Assembly (NCBI GenBank): GCA_949358305.1
Contig: OX442318.1
Coordinates: forward strand, 7,738,501 to 7,798,500
DNA length: 60,000 nucleotides
Direction: 5' to 3'
DNA from: Strigamia acuminata
Lineage: Eukaryota; Arthropoda; Chilopoda; Geophilomorpha; Linotaeniidae
Shown here: one piece after another, positions 54,082 to 60,000 of the stretch
Layout of the letters: each line of letters begins with the position of its first letter
How positions within the stretch are numbered: the stretch's first letter is position 1
Translations under genes and position numbers: made by a program
Notes under the pieces: generated by a model
Databases searched by the model: none
Seen by the model: only the letters and a program-made list of their open reading frames with translations
Told to the model about the DNA's origin: nothing

Positions 54082-55560
54082 AATTATAATCTGTTTATTA
54101 TATCCAAAATATCTTTAGTTTGTATAGCTAAAAGTTGAGACAAGTAACTCGCATTGTGCAATTTCTCTAGCAGAGAAATTATCGTTTTCATTTCCTTACT
54201 CATTTCATATTGTATTGCTTAAGTCATCATTGTAAATTATCTCAAGTTGAGATAATCATTTTTTTGTCATAAATGTGAATAAATAAGTTAGAGATGTTTT
54301 GAGAACCAAAGAGTAATTTTATTTTTTAACTTACAAGTCTTAGAAATAAGCAACCGATCGCGATAAGTGTTTTATTATATTGTAAAAGTGAGATCGCGAC
54401 AATACAGAAAAGAAACCCATTACTCTATGAGTTTGCAGTTCATTGTCCCAATACCCTCGAGTTATTTCTTAGATGAGACGGTTTCTTTGAATGTGAAAAA
54501 TCTTTACTTTTCGCACGTACACTCAAATCTCGAATCCCATCAACATGGAATTTTTACCTCATCAATTCCACCACACACAAACATATTTCTCCAAACTTCC
54601 CAAACTCAATTTAAAAGTTAAAACAAGAAAATTACCCCAATAATTGCGATAAGAAAGAGGCTAATGGTGATTTCTTCCAGCAGATGTTTTTAATCCACAT
54701 ATAAATTAGCCAGAGTGAAAATTAACCATAGGTTGCGTACAATTCACCATGTCACACGATACAATTAATGTTAGTTCGAGTTATATATATAAGTGTGCCT
54801 AACACAAGTGTGGACTTAGCACTGTAATTATCAAATTCGATTGTCGCCAGACGTTACTTCTAATATCTGGCTTGATTGATCACCTAATCACAAGATTAGC
54901 AATCGCAAATCATTGCCAGAAGAGAAACCTTGATGTTGATTGTTGTTTCGTTTCATAATCACACAAATGATGCTCGATTAGAGTTCCGCAGCTGAATGCT
55001 GAAACCAAGCATGAATCTGCGCAAACATTTGACATGCAAATTGCTTCGCTCCTCTTATGACTACAACCAAAGCTCAGGCCGCCTCCCTACCCGCACAGAC
55101 CACTATATTAAAATATGCACGCAAAAAGTTTCCTCGTGTAAACAAACTGAACGTTGTACTTATTTTTTTCAACTTGTGTACACAAGAAAACATCTTAATT
55201 CCACTCTACCCTATGCAAACCATGAACCAAGGATAACGTAGACACAGATTCGCCCACACAAAAAAGTAATGTATTTACCATATACAAAGTGTTTCAGAAT
55301 TCATGTTACACAGAAATAGGGGGTCACGTTTCCTCCACTAATCAAAAATTCCAAAAAAAATTTCCCACTTAGTCACAGCATATCGACTAACTCATTTCTA
55401 GCATATGCATCCATTATATAGATATAAGCTTATATGTAGAATGTACTAAAAGTAGCCCCCTTTTTTTTAGTATATTTCAGATGTAACCATTATACATTGA
55501 CTATATATTCGCACAATATATACAGTACACAATACATCAAGAATATATTCTTCCAATATA
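54082..55560. other. No gene recognised; lone MITE terminus
   Basis: AT-rich sequence. At about 55227 'aaccaaggataacgtagac' matches the terminus of the MITE family at 33950-34132, but no opposite end was found nearby. Confidence 0.45.
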
Positions 55561-55565
55561 TATAT

Positions 55566-56000
55566 ACAGGGTGAACAAAAAGTCTGGTTCCCTACTAAAT
55601 ATTTCTGAAAGTGCTGACAATGCATCTAATTCAATGATGGCAAAGTATTAAAGTTGGGTGGGGCAATCTTTTGGTGACCCGAAATTTTACCTTGGAATGT
55701 TCCTTCAAGGTCATTTGAAAATTATCTTGGAAACCGTTAGAGATAGACAGAAATTTCCAATTGTAAACTTGTAGAGCAACATTTGTTTAGTCTAAAAATG
55801 ACTAATTCTCAAATCTTTTGTTCTAAAAAATTTTAAGAAAATTGCAATTGAAAAAGTAGTTTTGAAAAGAAAGTCATAAAAAAAATTCAGTTGTCTACCC
55901 ATATCTCTGCAACGGTGCCAGATACGCAAATTCCAACCGGGAGAATAGATTTTTTGGGTAATTTTACGTCTAAATTTTCGTCTCGTACAAATTTTCACAA
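55566..56000. mobile_element. Decayed element carrying a satellite-like arm
   Basis: Starts 'acagggtgaacaaaaagtct', a motif shared with the interior of 47508-47692. At about 55901-55972 it contains 'tatctctgcaacggtgccag', 'atacgcaaattcc', 'accggga' and 'ttttacgtct' in the same order as the right arm of the 280-bp satellite monomer. The full extent of the element is unclear. Confidence 0.6.
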
Positions 56001-56099
56001 TTCTGAACTTCGTTCTTTCGCTCGCTAATGTGAATCCGGCTAAAACTGCGCAGTTTGTTCTTTTCACATCCTCTGTTTCTAAGATCACCTAGGGTGTTG

Positions 56100-57700
56100 G
56101 TGTCAAAACGTTTCTCAATTTTTGCTGCAGCACAGCCACGATGAATATTTTGCTCGTCACATCATTATTAACATTTGCAATTGGTTTTAATGATTGCATC
56201 TTGTTGGTAACCGAAGCCAGCGGCAAGTGCTGATTAGATGAATTAATAAATGCCCCAAAAGATAGATAAGGACCGTTCCTTCAATTAGATTGGGTCCGAG
56301 CCAAAATGGATCTTACACACCCAAGGGTCCTAAAATGTACAGTATCCTTAACCAATTGCGAGCATTAAAAATGAACTTCTCTCTAGAAAACCAAAATTAA
56401 AAAAAAAAAAAAAATCCAATTTTTATTTTATTTTATTTCCCAAAAGATTTAAAATTCTTCGTCCTCCGCTGGGATCTACACACACATCAACGAAATAAAA
56501 CAAGTGTCGAATAAACTCCACAAACACGTCACTCTGTCAGTTGTTTGTAAATCCTCCTCCATCATTCATTCCCTCGGTCATTAATAATTCAACCAATGAA
56601 GTCTCACTCGACGTGTTTACTGCGCAGACGACGTCTTTATTCATTCTTTGCGACTGCGATTTGCGATTCGGTCCAGTTAATTCAAAACACAACAACCGAG
56701 CACTCCCAACTTGTGCCACTCAACGACACAGAGTCATCAAAAATATATTGCTTTCCTCTCTCCATACTGTCAATTCAATTCAAACACCAGGTGCTCAAAC
56801 AACTCACTTTCTACAGAAGAAAAGAAAATATAACTAAATAAATAAATTTATTCTACATATAGAAAAAAAATAAAAATAAAAATTCAAAATATGTGTATGG
56901 AAAAATATAAAAAAAAAAAATCGAGTACTTTACAAACACACAAACTTGTTCAGACTTCACTTCTCGACAACTGTAAAAATCCAGTTGCCAGGTCTCGATA
57001 GATCCATAAAAATTCAGCAGCGCGCTTTCCCCTGCACCAATGGCGCGGCCATTGCGAGTTACGTGATAATACTGCTGTACGTGGTGTGGGTAGAGCGCTT
57101 TTAAACATTCAAAGAAGAAGAAAAAAAAATGTGTATATTCGCCAGATGCAATATGCAAAACACATTCAGCTTGGCCAATTTTATATCGGTGAATTAAGAG
57201 CATAAAAGTGAATTTTGACAAATAAAATTTCCATCTGGTCTGGAAGAATTATTCGCGAGTGGTAAAGTTTGCTATTTTTAGTTGAATTAAGTCGTGAAAG
57301 ATCAAAGTTATGACAGCTGCTGCAATGTTATTCTGGATTTGATCAGGTTAAAGAGAGGGGGAGATCGATTTTTAGTGTGTTTTATTTATAATTAAATATT
57401 GTTTGGGTTTGAAAGCGTTTAAAGAATTCTTTTTGTATTTTGTGGCACGCACCAATAGCTGTTAAAAACATTCAGGTTTGGATTAAGGTGTTGAAACTGT
57501 GCCAAAAGCGCAGTGACGTCCGTTTCAAATGTGCTGAATCTAGTGTCACTGCCATCCTCATCATCAACACTTGCGATTGTCACGAAGGATTTGAATCCCG
57601 ATGGATTTTCGTGGATTCTTCTGGATTTTTTTGAATTATTCTGAGTTTTCTTGAATTTTTGAGTTTCCTTGAATTTTCTAAATATTCTCGAATTCTTCTA
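56100..57700. other. No gene recognised
   Basis: Mixed sequence with a slightly higher GC part at about 56540-56720 and 56950-57110. Short open frames on both strands have no recognisable domains. A 5' untranslated exon of tutl could be hidden here, but nothing supports it directly. Confidence 0.35.
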
Positions 57701-57702
57701 GA

Positions 57703-57985
57703 TTCCTCTTAAATTCTTCTAGATTCCTCTTAAATTCTTCTAGATTCCTCTTAAATTCTTCTAGATTCCTCTTAAATTCTTCTAGATTCCTCTTAAATTC
57801 TTCTAGATTCCTCTTAAATTCTTCTAGATTCCTCTTAAATTCTTCTAGATTCCTCTTAAATTCTTCTAGATTCCTCTTAAATTCTTCTAGATTCCTCTTA
57901 AATTCTTCTAGATTCCTCTTAAATTCTTCTAGATTCCTCTTAAATTCTTCTAGATTCCTCTTAAATTCTTCTAGATTCCTTTAAA
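57703..57985. repeat. 21-bp minisatellite
   Basis: About thirteen nearly identical copies of TTCTTCTAGATTCCTCTTAA plus one A, very homogeneous in the centre and decaying to related 'cttgaattttt' sequence at the edges. Confidence 0.93.
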
Positions 57986-58029
57986 TTCTTCTGGATTTTT
58001 CTGAATTTTCTTGAATTCTTTTGGATTAT

Positions 58030-58560
58030 TCTGACTTTTATAGAATTTTATAGGAATTTTAAGGGATTTTCTTAAATTTAAAAGAATTTTAAGGAATTTT
58101 AAGGGATTTTCTTGAATTTAAAAGAATTTTAAGGAATTTTAAGGGATTGTCTTGAATTTAAAAGAATTTTAAGGAATTTTAAGGGATTTTCTTGAATTTT
58201 AAAGGATTTTCTTAAATTTTAAAGAATTTTCTTAAATTTTAAAGAATTTTCTTAAATTTTAAGAATTTTCTTAAATTTTAAAAGATTTTCTTAAATTTTA
58301 AAGAATTTTCTTAAATTTTACAGAATTTTCTTCAATTTTACAGAATTTTCTTAAATTTTCTTAAATTTTAAAGGATTTTCTTAAATTTTCTTAAATTTTA
58401 AAGTATTTTCTTAAATTTTAAAGTATTTTCTTAAATTTTAAAGTATTTTCTTAAATTTTAAAGAATTTTCTTAAATTTTAAGAATTTTCTTAAATTTTAA
58501 AAGATTTTCTTAAATTTTAAAGTATTTTCTTCAATTTTATAGGACTTCATTGAATTTTTT
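58030..58560. repeat. Degenerate 20-bp minisatellite
   Basis: Over twenty imperfect copies of a unit like 'ttttcttaaattttaaagaa'. It probably arose from the same T-rich source as the adjacent 21-bp array. Confidence 0.8.
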
Positions 58561-59330
58561 TGAATCCTTCTATAAATTTCATAAAATGAATCTAATAACC
58601 CAAAATTCCTAATTTTCTCCACAAAAACCTCCCCAACCAAAATCTCCACACAACTAAATTCACTGCACCAATTAATTACCCGCCACACTCCTGCCTCGCG
58701 AGAAGAAATATTTATTTCTGGTCACAAGTTAGAATCCCCAAGGGTTGCACGAACTAATCAATTCAATTCGTTTACAGTGATGGATGCTGTCCGCCATATT
58801 TAATGAGAAGCTTAATTGTCTAGGACGATATCTATCGACACGAAGAAAGAGGGTAATTTCTTCGCAGGAAGTCCTCGGCGGGCCAGAGGGGACCTCTCGA
58901 GAACCGAGTTTGCGAAATTTGTTGCCATACGAGTCACTTATTCACTCTCTCTCTCTCTCGCTCTAGATAAATAGATTGAGGGATGAATGCGAACTAGGAA
59001 GAGAGAAACCGTGTCGTGCCGCAAGCTTACACGCACGCTTTTCATTTGCTCTGCACAAACTATCCACTCGTGACATTTTCATGCTGTTGGCTACTTTTTA
59101 ATAACCCGCTTACAATTTCAAACTTTCAGCCGTATTACACGCTTTTAAAATCTCTTCATTAAAACCCATTATTCAACTTATAAATAAATAAACAAATTAT
59201 TCCTATACGTTTCCTCCCATCGTCGTATTATGACGGCAGGGAAAAAAAATCAATTTCACACTGCACCAAAAAATTAGGTTATAACTTTAGAATGCTAAAC
59301 ATAAGATTTTATGCATTCAATGTGAATTTT
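58561..59330. other. No gene recognised; CT microsatellite
   Basis: Mixed sequence with a CT-rich microsatellite at about 58944-58964. A minus-strand ATG at about 58930 opens only a 38-codon frame. Nothing further can be assigned. Confidence 0.35.
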
Positions 59331-59334
59331 ATGG

Positions 59335-59880
59335 ATTTTTTTTACATTTTTACACATTTTTACATTTTGTGGGCCAAAAGCATAACCTTTCACACATTTT
59401 TTACACATTTTTGCGTGGCCAAAATGTAAATTTTACATATTTTTACATTTTTGCGAGTCAAAAACGTAACTTTTTACATATGTTTACATTTTCGCGAGTC
59501 AAAAACGTAACTTTTTACATATGTTTACACATTTTTACATTTTTGCGAGTCAAAAACTTAACTTTTTACATATGTTTACACATTTTTACATTTTTGCGCG
59601 AACAAAACGAAAGATTTCCATATCTTTACATTTTTGCGCGTCTAAAACGTAAATTGTACACATTTTTACTTTTTTGCGCGCCAAAAACGTAAATTTAACA
59701 TATTTTACACTTTTTTTACATTTTTGTGAGCCAAAAACGTATATTTGTACATATTTTTCTATTTTTGCACGCCCAAAATGTAAATTTTACATACGTTTAC
59801 ACATTTATACATTTCTGCGCGAACAAAACGTAAATTTTGCACATTTTTACATCTCTGCGCTCCCAAATGTAAATTTTTCC
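59335..59880. repeat. Long-period T-rich tandem repeat
   Basis: About nine degenerate copies of a roughly 60-bp unit combining 'ttacatatttttacattttt' and 'gcgcgccaaaaacgtaa'. The plus-strand open frames across it are products of the repeat. Confidence 0.75.
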
Positions 59881-60000
59881 AATTATTTCGTCAACATTTG
59901 ACGATTGCCATCATCTTTCATCCATACCCCGAATTCCATCATGAGGATATTCCAATATTTAAATTTGCTTTATTCCACAACTGATTTGACTAAATCAGTT

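Noticed and set aside
59369-59901. Plus-strand frames of 75-107 codons at the right edge
   Set aside because: Produced by the long-period T-rich tandem repeat; composition follows the repeat unit.

Overview
This is a eukaryotic window, almost certainly from an arthropod and probably an insect. Both recognisable genes are animal genes with many introns. The turtle-type gene matches the insect form closely in Ig1, the membrane segment and the juxtamembrane exon. The DNA is AT-rich and full of short non-autonomous DNA transposons and minisatellites. No bacterial-type feature, CRISPR array or complete transposase gene was seen, and the species cannot be named from the sequence.

Layout. (1) 1-8000: intergenic, with several MITEs (a 355-bp element with perfect 28-bp inverted repeats, and a hAT-type element with a perfect 8-bp target duplication) and minisatellites. 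(2) 8197-12600, minus strand: a complete 14-exon nicastrin gene (gamma-secretase subunit), 693 codons, in frame across every junction. (3) 13217-13393, plus strand: an orphan half Ig-like domain next to an A-rich run, probably a broken or retroposed fragment. (4) 13831-28710: a satellite array of about 51 monomers of 280 bp. The same simple repeat borders it on both sides, and a 200-N assembly gap interrupts it. Each monomer is a diverged palindrome. (5) 28786-29437: a MITE carrying a 31-bp tandem repeat. (6) 31911-47837, minus strand: 17 coding exons of a turtle (tutl/IGSF9-family) cell-adhesion receptor with five Ig domains, two FN3 domains, one membrane helix and a long proline-rich tail. 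The signal-peptide exon was not found; the gene probably continues past the right edge through a 5' intron longer than 12 kb. (7) 47838-60000: that presumed intron or 5' flank, with MITEs, a relic related to the satellite arm, unrecognised short ORFs and three long minisatellites.

The two genes share a strand but have unrelated roles: nicastrin receives substrates for intramembrane proteolysis, and turtle acts in neuronal self-avoidance and axon tiling. About 19 kb of repeats separates them. The most notable observations are the foldback-built satellite with a possible 5-monomer higher-order pattern, a dispersed relative of its arm 28 kb away, TE insertions inside tutl introns whose order can be read, and a possible short-tailed tutl isoform made by reading through the membrane-exon donor.
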